Assembly: GCA_946886975.1 (NCBI GenBank)
Contig: CAMPJV010000068.1
Location: forward strand, 1 to 10,222
Direction: 5' to 3'
DNA: 10,222 nucleotides
Origin: an uncultured Taibaiella sp.
GTDB lineage: Bacteria > Bacteroidota > Bacteroidia > Chitinophagales > Chitinophagaceae
Shown: piece by piece, positions 1 through 6,611 of the stretch
How the letters are laid out: each line of letters starts with the position of its first letter
Numbering within the stretch: the stretch's first letter is position 1
Notes under the pieces: model-generated
Database searches by the model: none
What the model saw: the letters and a program-made list of their open reading frames with translations, nothing else
Told to the model about the DNA's origin: nothing
Position numbers and translations under genes: made by a program

Positions 1-3000
1 TGTTGATGAACAGGTATCATTCGTTGTAGTCAACGTTACATTGTATGTACCCGGCGCTGTATACAGGTGCGAAGGGTTATGAGCCGTGCTTGTTCCTCCA
101 TCACCGAATGTCCAGCTTCTGGATGTGATTGGGTGAATGGTAAATAAGGTGGTGTCTGTGAACTGAACAGTTCCTGAAGCGCAAAGATTACCCGGAGACG
201 AAATGAAGTCAGCAATAACCTCTCCCACTCTAATCGTATCTGGTCCTTGTATCGGCACTATACACGATGTGCCATCACTAAGGATAAGCTTAGGAATATA
301 GATGCCAGGCGCGGTATAGGTGTATGTTGTAGATGAGCCGGCTGTTGTCTGCGTCACGCCATTATTCATATCCCATATGAGGATCTGCGTATTTGTATTG
401 GTTGAAGTAAACTGCACGGTTAGGGGGACACAACCATTAAGAGGACTATAAGACAAAGTACCGTTTGGTCCGAGTACAGATATAGTCTTAGTGGCAGAGT
501 CAATACACCCTACACTATTCTGTCCCTTTAGCTTTACGGTATAAACTCCAGGCACCGTGTAGACGGTAGAGGGACTGACAGTTGAGGAAGAGTTATTATT
601 CCCGAATGTCCAGCTGAAATTCCCAGCATTTGTAGATGTATTTGTAAAGTTAACGGTAAGCGGAGGACATGTAGCGAAAGTATCGCTTGCAAGGAAACTT
701 ATCCCTAATCCATTAACGTGAACATATGCGTTGCGGATAAGAGTGTCGGAACATGACGTGGGAGTCGTGACTATTAATGTAACCGTGTAGGTTCCGGCAG
801 TTGTATACTGATGTACAGGACTCGCCAGGGCTGAGGTTCCTCCATCACCAAATGACCAGCTGTAGGTAAGATTGGTACCAGTAGAGCTATTGGTAAAGTT
901 CACGTTTTGGTTTGGACAGACATTGGTGTCAATCGTAGCAAACGATGCGACAGGCTTATCAGCGTTAATATAGTTGGTCTTAACCTTTGTGTCTACACAA
1001 CCATTTGCGTCGGTAACTGCTAGCGAAACTGTGTAAACGCCAGAGGCATAGGTATGCACGGGATTTGTACTATTCCCAATGTCGGTACCTCCATCACCAA
1101 AGGTCCAGGAGCGTGATACGATGGTCGAGCCACCGGCGTTTGACTGATCCGAAAAATTGACTATTAGCGGAGAGCAACCACTTACAGGTAGTCCGGCGAA
1201 ATCTGATGTGGGACCAGTAATGGTAATGTAATTCAGTTTAGTAAAGGTGTCGAGACAGTTTCGCGTATCCTTAGTAACAAGCGTGACGGTATACACACCG
1301 TTAGCGGTATATGCGTGGGTAACTGAGGGAGTGGTTGTAAGTTGTGTATTGCCGTCCCCGAAGTTCCAGTTATATTCAGCAATATTAGGATCGGGAGTTG
1401 CGCTAAAGGTCAAAACTTCATTCTTACAAGCTGCGGAGTCATTTACGGTAAACTGCGGATTGACGTGAAACAAAACGACCGGAATCATGTGTGTTGAGGT
1501 ACAGCCTGATGGAACGTTAGTAACTACTAGCGTGACGTTATAAGTTCCAAATGCAAGATAGGTGTGTGGAGGCGGATTCTGTAACGAAGAAGTTGCCCCG
1601 TCTCCAAAATCCCAGGCCCAAACCATCGCTCCTGTTGACGTGTTATTAAACGAAACCTGAAGCTTATTAGTACAGCTATATACAGGATTAAACTGAGCCA
1701 TCGGAGGATGAACAGTGATCACCATACTAAAGGTATTGATACACCCATTATTATTAACAGTGAGTACAACAGTGTATGTACCAGCGGACCCATATGCATG
1801 TGTGGGATTGGTGAGGGTACTTGAACCTCCGTCACCAAAATTCCAGCTATAGGTCGTGCCGGGCGCATTAGAAGATCCGTTCGTGAAGCTGACCAACTGG
1901 TCAGGACACACCGGATTCGGCGTGGCTGTAAAACTGGCTGTAGGCTGGGCCCCAACGACAACCGTATAAACCGTACTTACGAAATTGCATCCCGGACCCG
2001 TCGTATAATTCACTGTAACCGAATAGGTACCAGGATTGGCATAAACATGACTGATCGAAGCGCCACCTGCAGCTGTATTACCATCGCCGAAGGTCCAGAA
2101 GTAACTACTTGCAGGAATATTTGAATTGACAGTAGCTGTGAAGGTAATATTCGATGGAGCGCAGGAAGCCTGTGGTGTGGATGAAATGGAAATTGATGGT
2201 TGCGTCAGATCTATATAATTGGGAATCGTCAGTGTATCGTTACAACCATTTGCACCAAAACTTACCAGAGAAACTGTATAGAGTCCAAAGGAGGTATACG
2301 TATGTGACGGATTTGTTGCAGAGGAAGTATTACCATCGCCAAAAATCCATAGGTAGCCAGATGCACCAGTAGACGTGTTTGTAAATTGTGTAGTAAATGG
2401 AACCGAACAGCCAGCTACCGGGCTTGCACTGAACTGGCTTACAGGACCGGTGTTTACAGTGATGGTTTGAGTTGTGGAGTCATTGCAATTATTGTAATTC
2501 ACTACAAGTTTTACGGTATAGGTACCAGCCGCAGCATAAGCATGAGTTGCATTAGTGCCACTAAAACTGTTGCCGTCCCCAAAATACCACGTACTGTTAC
2601 CAGGGCCAGGGAGTGAAGTATTTGTGAAGCTGACAGGAGTATTAGTGCAGGTTACTGCCGTCGACTTGGTGAATGAAGCTGACAGACTACCGATGTTGAC
2701 AGATGCAGGAACTATGACGGTATCTTTACAACCGCCGGCGTTTGATGCAATGAGCGTAACAGTGTAGGAACCCGGTGAATTATAAGTATGAGTAGGATTA
2801 GCTAAGGTCGAAGTTCCCCCATCTCCAAAATCCCAGGAATAGGTGACCGCGCCCGTTGTGGTATTATTAAAGCTTACCAGGAGTGGCGAAGTGCAGGAGT
2901 TGTTATTTGAGGCGGAAAAACCTGCCGTTGGCTTTTGAACAATCTGAAAATAATTAGTTTTCGTCAGGAGCTTACTACATCCCGAGCCATTGGTAACACT

Positions 3001-3447
3001 TAGCGTTACACTATAATTACCAAACGTTGTGTAGGTGTGAGAAGGATTTGCCTGGGTAGAAGTAAAGCCATCACCAAAATCCCATAAATAAGTAGTTGTA
3101 CCGCTCGCACCAGGAATAGACAAATTCGTGAACTGAACCGTTTTGGGAGGACATGCCTGGCCAGAATCTGAAGCGACGAAGTTCACAACGGGCGACGCTA
3201 TCACGTTAATGTAATTTACCGTTGTTTTGGTATTGGAACCTGATCCGTTTGACGCGGTAAGTGTAACGGTATAAGTGCCTGGCAGCAAATAAGTTGTCGA
3301 AGGATTCTGGAGCGTTGAGGTTGTGCCATTACCAAGATCCCACTGCCAAGTCGTTGGTCCGCCGGTGCTCTGGTCGGTAAACTGAACTAGGATTGGCGCG
3401 CACCCAGAGGTAATACTGGACGTAAAGTCTGCAGTAACCTGCGCGGA
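1..3447 (-). repeat. Tandem array of 14 PKD-domain coding units, about 248 bp each
   Basis: Motif tryptophans are spaced 86, 83, 82, 80, 84, 84, 77, 82, 87, 83, 82, 79 and 87 residues apart, giving a mean unit near 248 bp. On the plus strand this shows as recurring CCATCACCAAA-type strings every 230-265 bp. The units share protein motifs but differ clearly in DNA, so this looks like an old, diversified expansion rather than a recent slipped-strand duplication. Units 1 (WDLGNG), 12 (WTFGNN) and 13 (WDMNNG) have degenerate core motifs. The array continues past base 1. Confidence 0.9.
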
Positions 3448-3510
3448 TACGGACTGGGGCAGTAATATTCCTATCCATATGCACAAATAGTAGCATACTC
3501 TCCTAAGCAT
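1..3510 (-). CDS. Secreted giant PKD-repeat protein, N-terminal part (runs off the left edge)
   Basis: The minus-strand frame is open from ATG at 3510 to base 1 (1170 codons, no stop), so the protein is incomplete at its C-terminus. The start is fixed by an in-frame TAG at 3517-3519. Residues 1-24 form a Sec signal peptide: MLRR, a hydrophobic core, then VSA before Gln24. The rest is tandem PKD-like beta-sandwich domains, each about 83 residues, with a WxFGDG-type motif, a following NPxHxYxxxGxYTVxL block and usually two cysteines. The tryptophans of the 14 motifs fall at residues 57, 143, 226, 308, 388, 472, 556, 633, 715, 802, 885, 967, 1046 and 1133. Family knowledge: such proteins in Bacteroidota are surface or secreted adhesin-like proteins, often ending in a T9SS or gliding-motility-associated C-terminal domain. 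That end is not visible here, so the secretion route is an inference and the ligand is unknown. Confidence 0.93.
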   Translation of the reverse strand, partial: MLRRVCYYLCIWIGILLPQSVSAQVTADFTSSITSGCAPILVQFTDQSTGGPTTWQWDLGNGTTSTLQNPSTTYLLPGTYTVTLTASNGSGSNTKTTVNYINVIASPVVNFVASDSGQACPPKTVQFTNLSIPGASGTTTYLWDFGDGFTSTQANPSHTYTTFGNYSVTLSVTNGSGCSKLLTKTNYFQIVQKPTAGFSASNNNSCTSPLLVSFNNTTTGAVTYSWDFGDGGTSTLANPTHTYNSPGSYTVTLIASNAGGCKDTVIVPASVNIGSLSASFTKSTAVTCTNTPVSFTNTSLPGPGNSTWYFGDGNSFSGTNATHAYAAAGTYTVKLVVNYNNCNDSTTQTITVNTGPVSQFSASPVAGCSVPFTTQFTNTSTGASGYLWIFGDGNTSSATNPSHTYTSFGLYTVSLVSFGANGCNDTLTIPNYIDLTQPSISISSTPQASCAPSNITFTATVNSNIPASSYFWTFGDGNTAAGGASISHVYANPGTYSVTVNYTTGPGCNFVSTVYTVVVGAQPTASFTATPNPVCPDQLVSFTNGSSNAPGTTYSWNFGDGGSSTLTNPTHAYGSAGTYTVVLTVNNNGCINTFSMVITVHPPMAQFNPVYSCTNKLQVSFNNTSTGAMVWAWDFGDGATSSLQNPPPHTYLAFGTYNVTLVVTNVPSGCTSTHMIPVVLFHVNPQFTVNDSAACKNEVLTFSATPDPNIAEYNWNFGDGNTQLTTTPSVTHAYTANGVYTVTLVTKDTRNCLDTFTKLNYITITGPTSDFAGLPVSGCSPLIVNFSDQSNAGGSTIVSRSWTFGDGGTDIGNSTNPVHTYASGVYTVSLAVTDANGCVDTKVKTNYINADKPVASFATIDTNVCPNQNVNFTNSSTGTNLTYSWSFGDGGTSALASPVHQYTTAGTYTVTLIVTTPTSCSDTLIRNAYVHVNGLGISFLASDTFATCPPLTVNFTNTSTNAGNFSWTFGNNNSSSTVSPSTVYTVPGVYTVKLKGQNSVGCIDSATKTISVLGPNGTLSYSPLNGCVPLTVQFTSTNTNTQILIWDMNNGVTQTTAGSSTTYTYTAPGIYIPKLILSDGTSCIVPIQGPDTIRVGEVIADFISSPGNLCASGTVQFTDTTLFTIHPITSRSWTFGDGGTSTAHNPSHLYTAPGTYNVTLTTTNDTCSST

Positions 3511-3612
3511 AAAGCACTAAAGTTAGTGTTGAAAAGACTTTCCTCCTCCTGTTATCAGCGATCGTTTGCTTTCATCCTCTACAAAATCATCAGTCTATCT
3601 GAAAGAATCAAG

Positions 3613-3620
3613 CAAAACTA
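3613..3620 (-). promoter_or_regulatory. Candidate -7 promoter box for the PKD gene
   Basis: The minus strand reads TAGTTTTG, an exact match to the Bacteroidota -7 consensus TAnnTTTG. It is the only such match on this strand in the intergenic region. No good TTTG -33 element sits about 20 nt upstream, so support rests on the -7 box alone. If used, the transcript would have a leader of roughly 95-100 nt. Confidence 0.35.
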
Positions 3621-3884
3621 CAACATAAGTGCCTGAAAAAGAGCTTGAAGTACAAGATTGTTAATTTCTTTTTCATGGTGGCAAAAAGGATGTTCAGACC
3701 GCCTCAAATAAAAGGCATTTGCAATATTACAACTGCTAATTTCCTTTGCAACTGGTTAACCGCAGCTTAACAGGTGATTAACAATGATATGTAAAGGAGG
3801 ATTCCAAAGACTCCAGGAGACAAGCCTCTGCTTAGCAGTGTACGTAGAATCTCTTCAAAGCCTAAGTCATAGCCATGAGAAACT

Positions 3885-3910
3885 AACTCCTGGCGGAGTT
3901 TGACTCAAAC
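3885..3910. other. Two overlapping, mutually exclusive hairpins
   Basis: AACTCC-TGGC-GGAGTT (3885-3900) is a perfect 6-bp stem with a 4-nt loop. GTTTG-ACT-CAAAC (3898-3910) is a perfect 5-bp stem that shares bases 3898-3900 with the first. Neither is followed by a T run on either strand, so they do not look like intrinsic terminators. They lie just beyond the terminator of the small gene at 3946-4173. The function is unknown. Confidence 0.3.
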
Positions 3911-3927
3911 ACTAACAGCAAGTAAGT

Positions 3928-3947
3928 AAAAAAACGTGAGAGACGTT
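3928..3947 (-). terminator. Intrinsic terminator overlapping the stop codon of the 75-residue gene
   Basis: The minus strand reads AACGT-CTCTC-ACGTT followed by T residues; the T tract is 7 long, counting two stem bases. The 5-bp stem begins inside the TAA stop codon (3946-3948) of the upstream gene. This would end that transcript before the PKD gene and argues against co-transcription. Confidence 0.6.
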
Positions 3948-4173
3948 AGTCTATTAATGCAGGCTTATGGTTCTTAAGGTAGCGGATGATATCGGTTGCC
4001 TCGTTAACGAAAAGTTCCCTGATATTTGAAGAGCGGCCATTTGTGAACTCTGAAATGATAGTTTCCTTATTGGCTTGAAGGCGTTTCTCGCTGATCATTT
4101 TGTTGATGCAGATAAGTTGGCCGTTGGTAAGTTTGCCTTCAAACATTTTACACTTAGTTTCACTCATCATCAT
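3946..4173 (-). CDS. Small protein of unknown function, 75 residues
   Basis: I do not recognise this protein with confidence. It starts with three consecutive ATG codons (4173, 4170, 4167); any of them could be the real start. It looks soluble and mostly helical, without a signal peptide or membrane segment. The pattern NGQLICINKMISEKRL near residues 17-32, then FTNGRSS (43-49), then L-x-V-x-E-A-T-x-I-I-R-Y-L, loosely recalls small Bacteroidota accessory proteins and GemA-like phage proteins with a 'GR-SS-L-EA-I-L' rhythm. That resemblance is from memory and weak. The gene is supported by a TACCTTCG promoter-like box just upstream and a terminator that starts in its stop codon. It stands alone between the PKD gene and the cold-shock gene. 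Confidence 0.7.
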   Translation of the reverse strand: MMMSETKCKMFEGKLTNGQLICINKMISEKRLQANKETIISEFTNGRSSNIRELFVNEATDIIRYLKNHKPALID

Positions 4174-4185
4174 TTTGGATTTTAG

Positions 4186-4193
4186 CGAAGGTA
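4186..4193 (-). promoter_or_regulatory. Candidate -7 box for the 75-residue gene
   Basis: The minus strand reads TACCTTCG, one mismatch from TAnnTTTG, ending 12 nt before the first ATG at 4173. The leader would be only a few nucleotides long. The same close spacing, with box TACCTTTG, precedes rplS in this window. No clear -33 element was found. Confidence 0.35.
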
Positions 4194-4278
4194 CGAAAAA
4201 TATGCCTGAAACGATCGAAAAGGGTGTAAAAGACTGGAACTTACTCGTCTAAATCTACTCCAAGCCCCTACTTTGGAT

Positions 4279-4307
4279 AAAAAAAGGCATCAGTTACACT
4301 GACGCCT
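4279..4307 (-). terminator. Intrinsic terminator of the cold-shock gene
   Basis: The minus strand reads AGGCGTCAGT-GTA-ACTGATGCCT followed by a T run: a 10-bp stem with one G-U pair and 7 T residues, the first being the last stem base. It lies about 21 nt past the TAA at 4329-4331. This is a textbook rho-independent terminator and isolates the gene from the one at 3946-4173. Confidence 0.85.
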
Positions 4308-4328
4308 CTCCTTAGGTTTGTATGATTA

Positions 4329-4781
4329 TTAAACGGCCTTCTTTACCCTTACGGCATTAAGCCCTTTTTGTCCTTTTTCTACTTCGAAAGTCACTTTGTC
4401 GTTCTCTCTTACAGGCTCAAGCAAGCCATTTATATGAACAAAAATACTCTCTTGTGTTCTCTGATCCTTAATAAAGCCATAGGCTTTGGCATCATTGAAA
4501 AAAGTGACAACACCTTTTCTGATCACCTCAGTTTCAACTTCCTCATGCTTCGGAACTCCTATCTGAATGTCTTCAGCATTTATAATGCGCATTTTCTTAG
4601 GATCCGGCGGCGTAGATGAAATATTTCCGTCCTCATCTATATATGCCATCATTTCATCAAGGCCCTTGCCTTTATTGGAATTAGCCTTACGCTCCTCCCT
4701 TTTCTCCTCCTTATCCTTTCTCTTCTTTAACTTCTTTTTATCGTTTTCTTTTTTACTAAAGGTCTCCTGAGATCTACCCAT
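4329..4781 (-). CDS. Cold-shock-domain RNA-binding protein with lysine-rich N-terminal extension
   Basis: This 150-residue protein has a cold-shock domain at about residues 88-148. RNP1 is seen as KAYGFIKD (99-106) and RNP2 as IFVHI (113-117); these aromatic residues stack on single-stranded RNA or DNA. Classical CspA is about 70 residues, so roughly the first half here is extra. Residues 10-40 are a dense Lys/Arg/Glu helix, probably basic and flexible or coiled. A conserved-looking linker follows (LDEMMAYIDEDGNIS, then TPPDPKK). I recall this architecture as common in Bacteroidota, where it is a cytoplasmic nucleic-acid chaperone. The gene has its own strong promoter (4860-4891) and terminator (4279-4307), so it is monocistronic. 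The leader of roughly 70 nt would allow post-transcriptional control as in cold-shock mRNAs, but no specific element is identified. Confidence 0.92.
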   Translation of the reverse strand: MGRSQETFSKKENDKKKLKKRKDKEEKREERKANSNKGKGLDEMMAYIDEDGNISSTPPDPKKMRIINAEDIQIGVPKHEEVETEVIRKGVVTFFNDAKAYGFIKDQRTQESIFVHINGLLEPVRENDKVTFEVEKGQKGLNAVRVKKAV

Positions 4782-4859
4782 AAATTGCTTACTTAATTTT
4801 TTTTGCCGGGTTACTCTTTTTAAAACCTTCGGCTCTTATTATAAAATGCTTAGAACCAC

Positions 4860-4891
4860 CAAAGATACGATTTTTGCACGAGGTGTTCAAA
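4860..4891 (-). promoter_or_regulatory. Promoter of the cold-shock gene (TTTG-N20-TATCTTTG)
   Basis: On the minus strand, TTTG (4891-4888) is followed after exactly 20 nt by TATCTTTG (4867-4860). This fits the Bacteroidota housekeeping consensus TTTG, 19-21 nt, TAnnTTTG at every defined base. Transcription would begin near 4853, giving a leader of roughly 70 nt before the ATG at 4781. It is the best promoter in the window. Confidence 0.75.
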
Positions 4892-5236
4892 ACTTTTACG
4901 CGTCCGGGAAATGATGAAGAACCGTTCATCTGAACCCGAGGGCCAATAAAACAAAGAAATGGCAGGCAGAAACCAGGCTGTAAAAAGACCAGGTTTTACG
5001 TCCGGGAATAGCGGATTGTAAACGCTGCCGGGAGGAAAGCAGAACTCCCCGAAGGAATTGCGGACATACCAACAGTTACCAACCTCAGCAGTGTGAACTC
5101 GAAACGTGGAACCGTGGAGCTCAGTTGAACCGCCGAAGCTGTTAAAAGGCCTGATAGTGCCATAAATTGTCTGAATTGTCCCGGTTTTTACCAATTTGCT
5201 GAAATAGCTTTATGTAGACGAAAAGATGAACCCGTT
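4892..5236. other. Unassigned region between the cold-shock and dioxygenase genes
   Basis: No convincing gene is visible. A minus-strand frame encodes 114 residues (4850-5194, starting MVKTGTIQTIYGTIRPF). It is rich in Phe, Trp and Cys, matches nothing I know, has no promoter I can see, and its 3' end runs through the cold-shock promoter, so I give it about 20% as a real gene. A 15-base motif occurs twice: TTTTACG-CG-TCCGGGAA (4894-4910) and TTTTACGTCCGGGAA (4994-5008), about 100 bp apart. A weak plus-strand -7-like box, TAGCTTTA (5205-5212), could serve the dioxygenase. The region may be a decayed gene or an untranslated RNA; I cannot decide which. Confidence 0.45.
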
Positions 5237-6100
5237 ATGAACCGTAAAGACTTTCTCTGGAAAACCGGCACAGCCCTACTGGCTTTTACATTACCTGTTA
5301 AGAACAACTATGCTTTTGCCCCAGATAACCAGATAACCGGTGCCTGTCTCCCTACCACAACAGATATTCTGGGCCCGTATTACAGAGCTAACGCTCCCTT
5401 TCGCAGCGATCTGACTGTTCCTGGCGACCCGGGGGCTATTTTAAAGTTTAAAGGGAGAGTTCTGAACGAGGACTGCAATCCGATTGACAATGCAATAGTG
5501 GATGTATGGCAGGCAAATGATGGGGCAATCTATGACCAGACTTCCGCAAATTATAATTACAGGGGACGATTTCAAACGAGCGCGACCGGAGAGTATGAGT
5601 TCAGATCTATAAAACCAGGATGGTACCTGAATGGCTCACAATTCCGTCCGGCACACATTCATTTCAGAGTGACGAGGCAGGGCTTCACGGAACTGATTAC
5701 GCAGCTTTACTTTCAGGGTGATCCATACATTGCAAATGATCCCTGGGCATCTGATCCTGACGCGCAGATGAGGATAGTGCCTATAAACCAGGTAAGCAAT
5801 GAAGGTGTGGCAGTCTTCGATATTACTTTGGCAGGACCAACAAGCATCAATGACGTACAGCAAAAATCTCCCGTAGGAATGTCACCAAACCCCATTAAGG
5901 ACTTGCTGAACCTAACCAGTGAAAGCACTAACATTAAGAACATAGAAGTCATCAACACTGCAGGCCAGCTCGTCGCCACAGCGTATGACCTCTCCACGAA
6001 TCAACATCAAATAAGACTTAACTACCTGGGTTGTGGAATGTACTTCTGCAGGGTGGAAACTGAGAGGGGCATATTTGTGCATAAGCTTATTAAAGAGTAA
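5237..6100 (+). CDS. Secreted intradiol ring-cleavage dioxygenase with T9SS type A sorting tail
   Basis: This 287-residue protein belongs to the protocatechuate 3,4-dioxygenase / catechol 1,2-dioxygenase superfamily, non-heme Fe(III) enzymes that open catechol-type rings between the two hydroxyls to give muconate products. The four expected iron ligands are present: Tyr99 (in GAIYD), Tyr130 (in KPGWY), His140 and His142 (in RPAHIHF). TTTDILGPYYR (40-50) is the family's N-terminal signature. Residues 1-28 form an export signal; NRKDFLWK resembles a Tat motif with RK in place of RR. Residues about 213-287 form a T9SS type A C-terminal domain: SPNPIKD, then IEVINTAGQLV, GCGMYFCRV, and a basic end HKLIKE. 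The enzyme is therefore predicted outside the cell or on its surface. No other aromatic-degradation genes are nearby, so the substrate is unknown. The ATG overlaps the stop of a four-codon reading frame (5226-5240). Confidence 0.93.
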   Translation: MNRKDFLWKTGTALLAFTLPVKNNYAFAPDNQITGACLPTTTDILGPYYRANAPFRSDLTVPGDPGAILKFKGRVLNEDCNPIDNAIVDVWQANDGAIYDQTSANYNYRGRFQTSATGEYEFRSIKPGWYLNGSQFRPAHIHFRVTRQGFTELITQLYFQGDPYIANDPWASDPDAQMRIVPINQVSNEGVAVFDITLAGPTSINDVQQKSPVGMSPNPIKDLLNLTSESTNIKNIEVINTAGQLVATAYDLSTNQHQIRLNYLGCGMYFCRVETERGIFVHKLIKE

Positions 6101-6144
6101 CCAACAGGCTGCATAGAATGGCACTTTGAAGAAGGAATAGTCAA

Positions 6145-6519
6145 CTAGTTTTTAGGCAAAGCTCTCTGTGCAAATATCTCCATGTACCATTTATAGATGG
6201 GTTGCATTCGCTCCCACTTGGCTATCCATTCCTGGTCGCCGTCGCGGGCTTTTAGCTTGGCTTCTTCGCAGACTCCTATGATTGAAGCAGAGAGCTCTCC
6301 AACTATCAGCTCTTCAAGGCCGTTCAATGTCTCGCTCACTTTTACAAAGAGACTTAGGTCCTGCACCTGTTTCTCATCCAGGTGCTCGCCGGCCTGGCCC
6401 CTTAGCAACAGGGCTTGCGCATAGTCCTTGTGCTGGAAGAACTGGGTCTTAAGCTCATCATAGAGCTTTGTCATTTCAATTATCTGTTCCTCTGTATAGG
6501 CTGTACCTTCCGGAAGCAT
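6145..6519 (-). CDS. Helical cytoplasmic protein of unknown function, 124 residues
   Basis: I do not recognise the family. The sequence is acidic to neutral and predicted mainly helical, with no signal peptide or membrane segment. It opens MLPEGTAYTEEQIIEMTKLY; a Trp/Tyr-containing stretch near the C-terminus (EWIAKWERMQPIYKWYMEIF, about 98-117) could form a hydrophobic face. Codon-like amino acid composition and a coherent amphipathic pattern across the whole frame support a real gene over the opposite-strand frames. The ATG at 6519 is the only usual start codon in the frame; the frame stays open upstream to a stop at 6628-6630 but has no ATG, GTG or TTG there. It converges on the dioxygenase (44 bp gap, no clear terminator) and diverges from the M1 peptidase gene (128 bp gap). 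No promoter box was found. Confidence 0.75.
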   Translation of the reverse strand: MLPEGTAYTEEQIIEMTKLYDELKTQFFQHKDYAQALLLRGQAGEHLDEKQVQDLSLFVKVSETLNGLEELIVGELSASIIGVCEEAKLKARDGDQEWIAKWERMQPIYKWYMEIFAQRALPKN

Positions 6520-6611
6520 GGTGTTGGGCTTTGTGCAGTTAAAAATAAAAGGAATGTGCCATAAAACACGGGCAGGGCTGAGCAGACGGCAATAATGAAT
6601 CTTTTCCTCCG

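Larger units (their letters stand above)
3511..3945. other. Intergenic region upstream of the PKD gene
   Basis: These 435 bp hold no convincing gene. The part next to the PKD start is its leader. It contains a purine run AGGAGGAGGA (minus strand, 3550-3541) that lies 30 nt from the ATG, too far for a normal ribosome binding site. Between the two sits a small inverted repeat, CACTAA/TTAGTG (3515-3528). Further up are a candidate -7 box (3613-3620), a palindrome GGTTAACC (3754-3761), two overlapping hairpins (3885-3910) and the terminator of the next gene (3928-3947). The middle, 3621-3880, shows nothing I can name. Confidence 0.6.

Noticed and set aside
1247..2767. Plus-strand frames of 70-76 residues across the PKD region.
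   Set aside because: They are antisense shadows of the PKD repeats, recurring because the repeat DNA recurs, and have no independent support.
1..3447. Regular roughly 248-bp periodicity as a possible CRISPR or satellite array.
   Set aside because: The units are long, diverged and translate without interruption into PKD domains; there are no identical short repeats with unique spacers.
3784..3903. Plus-strand frame of 39 residues (MICKGGFQRLQ…) with GGAGG nearby.
   Set aside because: The GGAGG lies inside the frame instead of ahead of it, there is no promoter, and the end falls in a hairpin; it is probably chance.
5040..5060. GGAGGAAAGCAGAACTCC resembling part of RNase P RNA.
   Set aside because: Only a short stretch resembles the conserved GAGGAAAGUCC core, and the other universal RNase P segments are not found nearby.
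4850..5194. Minus-strand 114-residue frame as a firm gene.
   Set aside because: Odd composition, no recognisable domain, no start signal, and its 3' end covers the cold-shock promoter. It is described in the regional entry but not called as a CDS.
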